A stretch of DNA of 48,458 bases from NCBI RefSeq assembly GCF_014644435.1, contig NZ_BMKR01000047.1:1-48458 (forward strand), in the 5' to 3' direction. The first letter of the stretch is position 1; every line of letters begins with the position of its first letter. Positions 8,386-17,200 of this stretch are shown piece after piece. This DNA comes from Paenibacillus albidus (GTDB lineage: Bacteria > Bacillota > Bacilli > Paenibacillales > Paenibacillaceae). The position numbers and the translations under genes were made by a program. The notes beneath the pieces were generated by a model that worked only from the letters and a program-made list of their open reading frames with translations, ran no database searches and had not been told where the DNA came from.

Positions 8386-8559
8386 ATGAGAATAGCGGGG
8401 AGTCTCCCCCAGAACAACAGACGGGTCAAGAATCATGGCCGGCCAAGTTACCGGTTGAACCGGGGCAGGGTTATGAAGCGCGGCAGGCAGCAGAATGAAG
8501 TGGTGTTTATTCTGATGCTCTTTATGCTGCTGGTTGTTATCCTGTTGTATTTTTCCTGA
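8386..8559 (+). CDS. Small basic single-pass membrane protein, hypothetical
   Basis: A 57-codon frame starts at ATG 8386, preceded by AGGGAGCGAAGG, and encodes a basic, Asn/Arg-rich N-terminus followed by one hydrophobic segment (FILMLFMLLVVILLYF) at the very C-terminus. An internal ATG at 8473 would give a 28-residue version consisting of MKRGRQQNE plus the membrane segment. Such tail-anchored mini-proteins are common next to sporulation genes, and spoVAC follows 160 bases later, but I do not recognise the family. It could be a chance frame; the clean hydrophobic tail is the main argument for it. Confidence 0.45.
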   Translation: MRIAGSLPQNNRRVKNHGRPSYRLNRGRVMKRGRQQNEVVFILMLFMLLVVILLYFS

Positions 8560-8580
8560 GCCGGGAAAGACATAAGTTCA

Positions 8581-8698
8581 GGCAGGATCGCGAACAATAA
8601 GGAAAAACTTCTAAGCGAAGAACGAACCAGGAGCCTGCCGGGGGGGCGAACCGGTTCAGCTGCCGTTCAGGCAGGTTCCGCTCTGCTTCGATTCGCCC
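8581..8698 (+). promoter_or_regulatory. Structured leader of the spoVA operon
   Basis: The untranslated stretch before spoVAC contains nested inverted repeats: GGCAGG (8581) with CCTGCC (8634), GGGCGAA (8644) with TTCGCCC (8692), and CTGCC (8660) with GGCAG (8670). The last arm ends just before the AGGAGG of spoVAC. No T-box or known riboswitch signature was recognised. I could not identify a convincing sigma-G promoter by eye, although one is expected from the family. Confidence 0.4.
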
Positions 8699-8720
8699 AA
8701 CTATTCAGGAGGTGTCCTTA

Positions 8721-9224
8721 TTGCCGGCAAAAACCAAACGTTCCGGGGTAAAGCTGAGGCTCGACTCATTGACCCCGCAGGATTATGAAGAATTGTCCAA
8801 GCCGTTCGTGCCGTCACGCCCGGTCTTAAAAAACTGCCTTCGCGCATTTCTGTCAGGTGGGTTGATCTGTGTACTTGGACAAGGCATCCAGGAGGCTTTT
8901 ATGGCCATATTCGATATGACCTCCAAGGAAGCTGCAAGTCCTACTGTGGCTGTGTTGATTTTGATTTCGGTCATTCTTACCAGCTTTGGCGTCTATGACA
9001 AAATGGCCCAATGGGCCGGAGCCGGTACAGCGGTTCCCGTCACCGGGTTCGCCAACAGTATGTGCTCGGCCGCGCTGGAGCACCGTGCTGAAGGTCTTGT
9101 GCTCGGCGTAGGCGGCAACATGTTCAAGCTGGCCGGTTCAGTGCTTGTATTCGGGGCGGTGGCCGCTTTTGTAATAGGGGTAATCTATGCCGTAATGGGT
9201 TGGGGAGGGTCACATCCACTATGA
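8721..9224 (+). CDS. spoVAC: Stage V sporulation protein AC
   Basis: SpoVAC is an inner-membrane subunit of the channel that moves dipicolinic acid into the forespore and out again during germination. The 167-residue product has a soluble N-terminus and several membrane segments, with the family signatures GGLICVLGQGIQE, FGVYDKMAQWAGAGTAVPVTGFANSM and EGLVLGVGGNMFKLAG. The start is TTG 8721, eight bases after AGGAGG (8707-8712). Its stop overlaps the start of spoVAD. Expression in the forespore is expected from the family. Confidence 0.95.
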   Translation: MPAKTKRSGVKLRLDSLTPQDYEELSKPFVPSRPVLKNCLRAFLSGGLICVLGQGIQEAFMAIFDMTSKEAASPTVAVLILISVILTSFGVYDKMAQWAGAGTAVPVTGFANSMCSAALEHRAEGLVLGVGGNMFKLAGSVLVFGAVAAFVIGVIYAVMGWGGSHPL

Positions 9225-10255
9225 AGCAACTCGGCAGCCAGACCTGGGAGTATACTACGCGTCCCGTAATTTTGGGCGCTTCGGCCGTAGTTGGACCGGA
9301 AGAGGGCGAAGGACCTTTAGCGGCAGACTTTGATTTTATTTTTGATTCACTGGAGATGGGCGAGAAGACCTGGGAGAAGGCGGAACGTATACTTTTTGAG
9401 AAGGCGGCGCAGCTGGCCCTGATCGACGCAGGCCTGGATCAGGAGAAGCTGGAGTTTTTTGTCGGCGGGGATTTGATGAATCAGATTATCAGCAGCTCTT
9501 TTGCGGCAAGAAAACTGGGGGTTCCTTATCTGGGGGTATTCGGCGCCTGCTCCACCTCGATGGAAAGTCTCGCTATCGCATCGATGATCGTGGATTCCGG
9601 CGGGGGGAGCTATGCGCTTGCAGGCACATCGAGCCATAACTGTACCGTAGAAAAACAATTCCGCTACCCCACCGAATACGGGTCCCAAAAACCGCCGACC
9701 GCCCAGTATACCGTTACAGGTTCAGGCTGTGCGGTTATCGCCCGCAACGACGGGACAGGCAAAGGGCCGTTTGTTGTCTCGGCGACACTTGGACGCATTA
9801 TGGATTTGGGGCTTACAGACCCCTTTAACATGGGGGCGGCGATGGCCCCGGCGGCGGCAGATACGATTACGGCTCATTTTCGGGATACCGGGCTCTCCCC
9901 GGGCCATTATGATCTGATTGTGACCGGGGACCTTGCTTCTGTAGGGTTACCGATCGCCCAAGCCCTGCTCGCCAAAGAAGGCATTCCGATGGAGCAAACA
10001 ACCTTTTATGACTGCGGCCTGCTGGTTTACGACCGGGACACGCAGAAATATGTCATCGCGGGCGGCAGCGGCTGCGGCTGCTCAGCGGTCGTGACTTATG
10101 GCCATATTCTGAGAAGAATGAAAAGAGGAGAATTGAAGCGGGTGCTAATTGTGGCCACCGGTGCCTTAATGTCGCCGCTGTCGTACCAGCAGGGAGAGAG
10201 CATTCCCTGTGTAGCCCATGCGGTAGCTCTGGAGAGCGGAGGTGAAGGGTTGTGA
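9221..10255 (+). CDS. spoVAD: Stage V sporulation protein AD
   Basis: SpoVAD is a soluble, membrane-associated subunit of the dipicolinic acid transport complex with a thiolase-like fold, and in Bacillus it binds dipicolinic acid. The 344-residue product shows typical stretches such as RPVILGASAVVGPEEGEGPL near the N-terminus, GVFGACSTSMES, GTSSHNCTVEKQFR and DCGLLVYD. The ATG at 9221 overlaps the spoVAC stop (ATGA), with GGAGGG upstream; a TTG at 9200 is a less likely start. The spoVAE start overlaps its stop. Confidence 0.96.
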   Translation: MKQLGSQTWEYTTRPVILGASAVVGPEEGEGPLAADFDFIFDSLEMGEKTWEKAERILFEKAAQLALIDAGLDQEKLEFFVGGDLMNQIISSSFAARKLGVPYLGVFGACSTSMESLAIASMIVDSGGGSYALAGTSSHNCTVEKQFRYPTEYGSQKPPTAQYTVTGSGCAVIARNDGTGKGPFVVSATLGRIMDLGLTDPFNMGAAMAPAAADTITAHFRDTGLSPGHYDLIVTGDLASVGLPIAQALLAKEGIPMEQTTFYDCGLLVYDRDTQKYVIAGGSGCGCSAVVTYGHILRRMKRGELKRVLIVATGALMSPLSYQQGESIPCVAHAVALESGGEGL

Positions 10256-10605
10256 TGATCTATTTGTGGGCTTTTCTGATTGGCGGGGCCATCTGCGTCA
10301 TCGGCCAGCTGTTGATGGATGTGCTGGGCCTGACTCCTGCGCATACCATGAGTACACTCGTAGTATCCGGGGCGATCGCCGATGCCTTTGGCCTTTATGA
10401 TCCGCTTGTGAAATTCGCGGGGGCCGGCGCTACGGTACCGATTACCAGCTTCGGGAATTCCCTCGTGCACGGTGCGCTGACCGAGTTAGAGCGGGATGGA
10501 TGGGTCGGAGTGGTTACCGGTATTTTCGATCTGACCAGCGCCGGAATATCCTCGGCCATTGTTTTTTCATTCCTGGCGGCACTGTTCGTAAGGGCCAAGG
10601 GATAA
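10255..10605 (+). CDS. spoVAE: Stage V sporulation protein AE
   Basis: This 116-residue integral membrane protein (the AEb form) is the third subunit of the SpoVA channel. It resembles SpoVAC in fold, with FLIGGAICVIGQLLMDV, LTPAHTMSTLVVSGAIADAFGLYD and GAGATVPITSFGNSL. Start is ATG 10255 or the adjacent GTG 10252; both follow GGAGGTG. The operon here is only C-AD-AE, so other spoVA genes, if present, lie elsewhere. A strong terminator follows. Confidence 0.94.
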   Translation: MIYLWAFLIGGAICVIGQLLMDVLGLTPAHTMSTLVVSGAIADAFGLYDPLVKFAGAGATVPITSFGNSLVHGALTELERDGWVGVVTGIFDLTSAGISSAIVFSFLAALFVRAKG

Positions 10606-10646
10606 AACCTTAATAGCAGACAGGTATTTGAAAGGTATGCTTCGGG

Positions 10647-10689
10647 ATGCCCCGCTCAACCGGTTTTTACGGTTAGCGGGGCATTTTTT
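10647..10689 (+). terminator. Intrinsic terminator of the spoVA operon
   Basis: ATGCCCCGCT-AACCG pairs with CGGTT-AGCGGGGCAT around a short T-rich loop and runs into TTTTTT. It is a textbook intrinsic terminator 40 bases after the spoVAE stop. Confidence 0.93.
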
Positions 10690-10705
10690 GATGCGCCAGA
10701 GCTTG

Positions 10706-10734
10706 TTGACATGATTCCTGATTCTATTTAATCT
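10706..10734 (+). promoter_or_regulatory. Candidate sigma-A promoter for the surface protein gene
   Basis: TTGACA (10706) and TAATCT (10729) are separated by 17 bases and lie about 90 bases before the TTG start at 10825. This is the best promoter match in the gap between spoVAE and the large secreted-protein gene. Confidence 0.45.
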
Positions 10735-10824
10735 TCTCATGAACTTCAGCCAATAAGATGTACCCTATGAACTTGTCCAAAATTAGACAAAAAGCGACAA
10801 TTGCGACTGGGAGGGTACAACAAA

Positions 10825-11025
10825 TTGAGAAGGCATCTTAAACACATTAAACACATTAATATGGCAGTCATTTTTGTATTGCTGGCATCCTTGCTGCAGC
10901 CGGGGTTAAGAGTCCACGCGGCCATTCCCGAGCTGCCGGCACCCGAGTACGGAAATGTAATAGATCTAAGGAAAACAGAACTTGCTCAGGGTGCAATGTA
11001 TACCTGGATGGATTTGCAGAAGTGA
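10825..11025 (+). CDS. Signal-peptide fragment of the broken surface protein
   Basis: This 66-codon frame starts at TTG 10825, nine bases after GGGAGG. It encodes a basic N-terminus, a hydrophobic core (MAVIFVLLASLLQPGL) and a likely signal peptidase I site after RVHA, then about 30 mature residues ending in YTWMDLQK. The frame stops where the phosphodiester glycosidase domain should begin, consistent with a +1 insertion. Alone it would be a short secreted peptide without known function. Confidence 0.6.
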   Translation: MRRHLKHIKHINMAVIFVLLASLLQPGLRVHAAIPELPAPEYGNVIDLRKTELAQGAMYTWMDLQK

Positions 11026-14000
11026 AAGAGGCCAGCAAAAGATACATACCGTGGAGTTCAACCCCAAGAATCCGAACCTTGCGCTGCGTGCGGGCACCAA
11101 AAGCGGAAAGGTCTATGGCATGCAGGCCTTAACCGAAATGGCTTCGTATGCGGATGGCCCCGGCAATCGGGTGATTGCCGGCATTAATGGCGATTTCTAT
11201 GAAATTTCGGGCTTTGCCACCGGTGTGCCGAATGGACTGTTCATGGACGGGGGTGTGATTCTGAACAGTGGCAGCTCACCTTATGCCTTTGGATTAAAAG
11301 CGGACGGCACATCCATTTATGGTACGCCGAAGCTGTCCATGAATGTGAACATCAACGGGACAGACCACCCGCTAAGCAGCATTAACCGTTACCGGAACAC
11401 CAATCAGCTGGTTCTGTATACGGAGGACTATTATACGTCAACCAAGTCGACGGGCGAAGGCGACGAAGTTGTGCTGGATATCGTCGAAGGTGAAGTGAAA
11501 AGCGGCGGAACGATCCAGCTTAAGGTGACGGATATCCGCACCCAGCAGGGCGATACCCCGCTTGCCCCTGGCAAGGTGGTGCTCTCTGCACACGGAACTT
11601 CCAGAGCCGCTCTGGAAGGATTGGAGCCGGGGGATGAAGTGACAGCGGCGTTTGCCCTTGAAGGCGAGTGGAAGGACGTGACCCTTGCAATCGGCGGTCA
11701 AGGTCCGCTGGTGAAGGCTGGCGTTGTGCAAACCGGGATCGGGCCTGCAGGCATCCATCCCCGGACAGCGATCGGAACCAAGGCGGACGGCAGCATTGTT
11801 CTTTTTGAGATTGACGGAAGATCACCCGGCTTCAGTGAAGGTGTCGAAACAGACGAATTGGCGCAAATTATGAAGGATATGGGTGCCCAGTATGCCATGA
11901 ATCTGGACGGCGGGGGTTCTTCAACCTTTGCCGCCAGAATGCCGGGAACCAGCGCTGTGAAGATGCTGAATCAAGGATCGGACGGCTATGAGCGGAAGAC
12001 CGGCAACGGGCTGCTGCTTGTGAACACGGCTCCCGAGCTGAACACAGCCGCAAGCCTCGCTGTTCAGCCGGGTACCGAGCGGATTCTGCAAGGCTCCAGC
12101 TATACCTTTGCTGCTGCCGGAGTAGATACGAACGGCCATCCCGCTCCGTATACAGGTGCACTCCAGTGGGAGGTTGATCCGTCCATTGGCACGATAGATG
12201 CAGGCGGGGTGTTTACAGCCGGTTCTTCAGCCGGAACGGGCGATGTTACCGTATCTGCCGGAGCCGTCAAAGGAAACGCGTCTGTTGAAGTGGTCGAACA
12301 GCTGACGGAGCTGAAGTTTCCCGACCAGATCAAGACCTACCCTTCCGGAGCCACCGCGCAATTGACCCTAAAAGCGCTGCGAAACGGCCAGATTATTCAG
12401 GCCGACAACCACAGCCTGGAATGGCGTGTTGAAGGCGGGATTGGGACGGTCGATGAGAACGGGGTGTTCCGGGCCACAGAGGAAAGCGGGAAAAATGGCA
12501 AAATCTTCGCCAAATACGGCGAAGTGGAGACCTCCTTTGAAGTGAATGTAGGCCTGCCTCCTGTGCTGCTTGAGGATTTCGAGAGCGGCATTGCCAAATA
12601 CAAGGCATCCAGCGCTGCTGCCAATAGTGTAGCGGTTACGGAAGTAACGGATCAGGACTTTGTCCGCAGCGGAGACAAGGCTTTGAAGTTGGAATATGAT
12701 TTTGTCGGCAAAACGGGTACCTCGGGCGCATACGTTGCCGCTGTATCTGCCGAAGACCGGATTCAGATTCCGGGTTATCCCGAGAAAATCAGCATGTGGA
12801 TTTATGGAGACGGGCAAAAGCATTGGCTGCGGGGGCAGATCCGTGACGGGAATAATGCAGCCGTGCCGGTCGATTTCACCGATCAAGTCAAAGGTGTGGA
12901 CTGGACGGGGTGGAAATACGTTGAAGTGGCCGTTCCCAAAGGGAAAGCAACGCCGCTGACCATGGACATGCCTGTCCGCTACATGGAGACCAGCAATTTG
13001 AAGAAAACGGCTGGCGCCATATATGTAGATGATATTCGTGCGGTTTACGGGCCTTTGGATGAGGACCGGCTGCCTCCGGTTATCAAAAATGAATATCCGG
13101 CAGCCAATGAAATGATCAAGACGGCAACGCCGACCCTGTCGGTTACCGGTGAAGATGACGGGTACGATCCGGTGGCCCATCCGGGGACCACCCTGATTGA
13201 TCCTGCCAAGGTCCGTATGTATGTGGACGGACAACTGGTGGAGCATGGCTTTTATCCACCTAAAGGGCAGATCACTTATAAGCCGAAGGTAGCACTTGCA
13301 GAAGGGCGCCACAAGGTGAAGGTGGCGATCCGCGACATGAGCGGCAATCAGACACTGAAGGAATGGTATTTCACAGTGAATCTGGGTTCGCCCTACTATA
13401 AATACGAAACCCCGGAAGCCCTGTATGCCGGCAATACGTACACAGTGGATGTAACTGCCGAGAAAGCTGCGCAGCTGAAGGAAGGGCATATTGCTTTTGC
13501 CTTTGATCCTGCTGCCGTTACGGATCTGCGGGTCAATAAGGGCAGCCGGTTGACCGATGAACAGCTTGTGCCGGTCATTGACGCAGCACAGGGGATTGTC
13601 CGTCTGAATCTGAGCAATATTGATGCAGCCGGTCTGAGCAGTACGGATCTTATCGGCCAGATTCAATATACCGTCCGTAATGATTACATCGGTCCGTTGA
13701 CGCTGGAGTCGGCGCCCGGAGACGCGGTCAAGCCGCTGGTCATTGAGAATGTCTCGGGTTCAGTGACTTCTGCAGAAGGCAATGGAGTCCCGATCAGCTT
13801 CATGGGTGGTCCGCTGGAAAGAACGGTCAAGACACAGCTCAAGCTGACCTGGAATCACTATGAGACAGCAAAGGGTTATGAGGCCTCCTTCTATATAAGC
13901 GATCAGGAGAGCGGTGCCGCCCTGCAGGGGGCAAAGCTGCTGATTGACGGAGTGGAGGTGCAGAATGCCGTGTCGGCACAAGACGGGCTGCTGGCCACGG

Positions 14001-14200
14001 GAGCGGCAACCCTCACCGAGGGTGCATTTAAACTGCAGGCTGTTAAGGAGAACGCCTACAGTCCAGTGATGACGTTTAAGGTAGCGGCCTTTGCCGGCAC
14101 GCCGGAGCCACGCAATATCAATGTCACTATGGGGCCGGATGCAGACACTTCGCGCCAGTTTGCTTGGCAGACAGATCGCAAACTGCGGAAACAATTGTAG
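10982..14200 (+). CDS. Middle fragment: phosphodiester glycosidase domain plus adhesion-type modules
   Basis: Real coding in this frame begins near 11018; there is no ribosome site for an independent start. About residues 15-350 are a phosphodiester glycosidase (NAGPA-like) domain, with VIAGINGDFYEISG (about 64-77), PNGLFMDGG, HPRTAIGTKADGS and NLDGGGSSTF (about 307-316). This family removes sugar residues from phosphodiesters. It continues with Ig-like repeats (about 360-560), a lectin-like module with an Asp-rich strand (VDDIRAVYG, about 700), a Big-type module (YVDGQLVEHGF) and a cohesin-like module (about 830-930). The frame is lost near 14180, just as the metallophosphatase part begins. 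Confidence 0.75.
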   Translation: MLRVQCIPGWICRSERGQQKIHTVEFNPKNPNLALRAGTKSGKVYGMQALTEMASYADGPGNRVIAGINGDFYEISGFATGVPNGLFMDGGVILNSGSSPYAFGLKADGTSIYGTPKLSMNVNINGTDHPLSSINRYRNTNQLVLYTEDYYTSTKSTGEGDEVVLDIVEGEVKSGGTIQLKVTDIRTQQGDTPLAPGKVVLSAHGTSRAALEGLEPGDEVTAAFALEGEWKDVTLAIGGQGPLVKAGVVQTGIGPAGIHPRTAIGTKADGSIVLFEIDGRSPGFSEGVETDELAQIMKDMGAQYAMNLDGGGSSTFAARMPGTSAVKMLNQGSDGYERKTGNGLLLVNTAPELNTAASLAVQPGTERILQGSSYTFAAAGVDTNGHPAPYTGALQWEVDPSIGTIDAGGVFTAGSSAGTGDVTVSAGAVKGNASVEVVEQLTELKFPDQIKTYPSGATAQLTLKALRNGQIIQADNHSLEWRVEGGIGTVDENGVFRATEESGKNGKIFAKYGEVETSFEVNVGLPPVLLEDFESGIAKYKASSAAANSVAVTEVTDQDFVRSGDKALKLEYDFVGKTGTSGAYVAAVSAEDRIQIPGYPEKISMWIYGDGQKHWLRGQIRDGNNAAVPVDFTDQVKGVDWTGWKYVEVAVPKGKATPLTMDMPVRYMETSNLKKTAGAIYVDDIRAVYGPLDEDRLPPVIKNEYPAANEMIKTATPTLSVTGEDDGYDPVAHPGTTLIDPAKVRMYVDGQLVEHGFYPPKGQITYKPKVALAEGRHKVKVAIRDMSGNQTLKEWYFTVNLGSPYYKYETPEALYAGNTYTVDVTAEKAAQLKEGHIAFAFDPAAVTDLRVNKGSRLTDEQLVPVIDAAQGIVRLNLSNIDAAGLSSTDLIGQIQYTVRNDYIGPLTLESAPGDAVKPLVIENVSGSVTSAEGNGVPISFMGGPLERTVKTQLKLTWNHYETAKGYEASFYISDQESGAALQGAKLLIDGVEVQNAVSAQDGLLATGAATLTEGAFKLQAVKENAYSPVMTFKVAAFAGTPEPRNINVTMGPDADTSRQFAWQTDRKLRKQL

Positions 14201-17200
14201 AGCTGGTGAAGCAGTCTGGATTTACAAGCTTCGAGGGCGGTAATGTGCTTCGAATCGGAGGGCACAGCTCGATTTACAATACGAACAATGACGGGACAAT
14301 ACGTGTGCACCGGGCAGAGGCTAGCGGTCTTGAGCCCGGCACAGCTTATGTGTACCGGGTGGGTGACGGCATAACCCATGTGAGCAGCCAGGGAACATTC
14401 ACAACAAGCGGGGGAGACAGCGAGACGACCGAATTCCTGTTCATCGGGGATTCGCAAGCCGACTCCCAGGCAGGTTTTGAACTCTGGCGCAACACTGTAC
14501 GGGAAGCCTTCGCTTTCCTTCCGGATGCGGATATGCTTGTGCATGCCGGAGACATGGTGGACAAAGGGTTTGAGCAGGAGCAATGGAACTGGTGGTTCGG
14601 TGCCGCACAAGAGCAGCTAATGAATACAACGCTGGTTCCGATCATCGGGAACCATGAGGTCATGGGCACGAACGGTGACGGGGATTATCTGGCACAGTTC
14701 CATAATCCGCAGAATGGCGCGGCCAGCGTCAAGGGAACCAATTTCTCTTTTGATATCAAGGATACCCATTTTGTGGTCATGAATACGGAACATGGGGAGG
14801 CCGAGTTCACGGAGCAGGCTCTGTGGCTGGACCAGGATCTTTCGGCTACAGACAAGAAATGGAAGGTTGTTTTCTTCCACCAAGGGCCTTATGGCAGCAT
14901 CTACTCCAATGAGCGGGTGCAGTCTGCATGGGTGCCGGTGTTCGACAAACATGAGGTAGATCTGGTCATGAACGGCCATGATCATATCTACATGCGTTCG
15001 TATCCGATGAAAGGCGGCGAGCAGGTCCCGGAGCAAGAAGGAACCCGTTATGTAATCGGAGGTTCATCGGGTCCCAAGTTCTATGCCCTGACTCCAAGGT
15101 TCTGGCAGGAGAAGATCTATGATGAAGATCAGCAGATCTTTACTGCGGTCCAGATTACGGAGGATGAAATCACTATCGTTGCAAGGACTAATAACGGAAC
15201 CGAAATAGACCGTTTGGTGATCTCCAAGCCCGAACCGGAATCGGTTACGCTGGACCGGACGGAAGCGGAGCTGGAGCCCGGCCAAACCGTCCGGCTGCAG
15301 GCTAAGGTACTGCCGGATAAGGCCGCCAATCTTAAAGTGAATTGGTCTGTACTACCCGGCCAGCCGGAGAATACAGTTACTGTTGACACCTATGGGCTGG
15401 TTACTGCAAAACGGCCGGGTACAGCCAAAGTCAGGGCGGCGGTTGAAGGATACCCGGAAATCTATGCGGAAAGTACCATTACAGTAGATGCCGTGGCTTC
15501 AATCTCATTGCAGGGCAAGAGCGTGCTGCAGCCGGGCGGGCAGGATCAGACCGTTACAGAAGCGGTATATGCTTCCGGCAAACGGATTCCTGTAATAGAA
15601 GGACTGCAATATTCAAGTCAAAATGAGCAGGTTGCGACAGTTACGGATCAAGGACTGGTTGAGGCCGGTGCCGAAGGTTCGACGGTGATCTCGGTAACTT
15701 ACCGGGAGTTCACTGCCCAATATGATCTTATTGTGTCCAGCGACGGCACTGCCGTCAGGACAGGGATAAAGATTGATGGACCGGACAGGTTGGAAAAAGG
15801 AAGCCGGGATACCGTGGTCGTTCAGGCGGTCTACAGTGACGGAAGTCTCTGGAAGCTGACGGAGGGTTTGCGGTACGATACTTCCGATGCTTCGGTAGCC
15901 TTGATCAGTGACGAGGGGGTTATTGAAGCCTTGAATACAGGCACGGCCCTGCTTGGCGCGGAATATCAGGGGATGAGGGCCGAATACCGGCTTGAGGTGT
16001 GGAGTGCTGGAGCGGAGCCTTCCCCTGCGCCGTCTCCGGACCCCGGGACATCTCCATCTCCGGGTCCAGCACCAACACCGGAGCCGGCAACTGGGGGATG
16101 GACAGCCCCTGCACAGTCTCCATCGCCTGCGGCCACGCCGGAGCCGGGAGTGGTGACGATAACGGAAACCCAGCTGACAGGAAAACGGAATGCCCAGGGC
16201 GAAGTGCTAATCTCCGCCGGTAAGAAGTGGTCGGAGCTGGTGCTGCCGGGGAATGCGGCCGGACTGCTGGGCGATGCGGTACTGGTGGTGCGTGAAGGCG
16301 GCCTGGAAGTGAGAATCCCGGCCGGAGTGCTGGCGGAGTTAAGCAGCCTGGCCCCTGGCGGCAATGCGGCGAGCAGCACAATTGTTCTGCGTGCTGCCGA
16401 AGTGCCTGGTTCAGCAGCAGCGGACCTGGTGGACCGTGCAGCGAGACTTACCGGAGCGCAGATCCGGCTGGTCAGCGACATGAGGGACTGGTCGCTAAGC
16501 CTCACAACCAGTCAAGGCCAGACCGTTACGTTGACGCAGTTTGAGTCACCGATTACTGTAGCGTATGATATGGGATCAGCAGCTCCAAACGATCTGCTGG
16601 CACTGTACCATGTACAAGAGGACGGGACGCTGCAATACGCTGGCGGAGAGTGGGCGGAAGGCAAATGGTCCGCCCCAGTCACCCATTTCAGCAAATATGC
16701 TGTACTGGAATACGACAAACGCTTTAATGACCTTCCGCCGGGCCACTGGGCAGAGGGAGCTGTCAAGAAGCTGGCTGCAAGGCAGCTTGTACAAGGAGTC
16801 GCGGCCGGACGTTTTGATCCGGACCGGGCGGTAACCCGGGCCGAGTTCACGGCCATGCTGGTCCGTGCGCTGGGACTAAGCGGTGAGGCGCCATCCGTGT
16901 ATGATGACGTGAAGGCGGGCAAATGGTACGCGGAGGCAGTGGGTCAGGCCAAGCAGGCCGGGATTGTCAACGGCCGGTCGGATTCCCGCTTTGGACCGGA
17001 GGAGGCGATTTCGCGGCAAGAGATGGCCGCCATGCTGGTCCGTGCTTACCGGTATGCGGCAGGAGCGGCTGTGCAGAACACTTCCGCACCGCAAAGTGTA
17101 GCTTTTGCCGACCTTGGGGCCACTCCACAGTGGGCCAAAATGGCTGTCGAAGAAGCTGCAGGCTTCGGATTAATGAAGGGCCGGGGAGCAGGGCGGTTTG

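Noticed and set aside
8581..8698. T-box or other known riboswitch before spoVAC
   Set aside because: No T-box core sequence and no known ligand-binding core was recognised; the downstream genes are not amino-acid genes.
11010..11030. Programmed ribosomal frameshift in the surface-protein gene
   Set aside because: There is no slippery heptamer or prfB-like CTTTGA site, and a second unrelated break at about 14180 makes ordinary indels or sequence errors simpler.
12368..13666. 432-codon open frame on the minus strand
   Set aside because: It lies wholly within the large surface-protein gene on the other strand, has no ribosome site, and resembles no family; codon bias of the plus-strand gene explains it.
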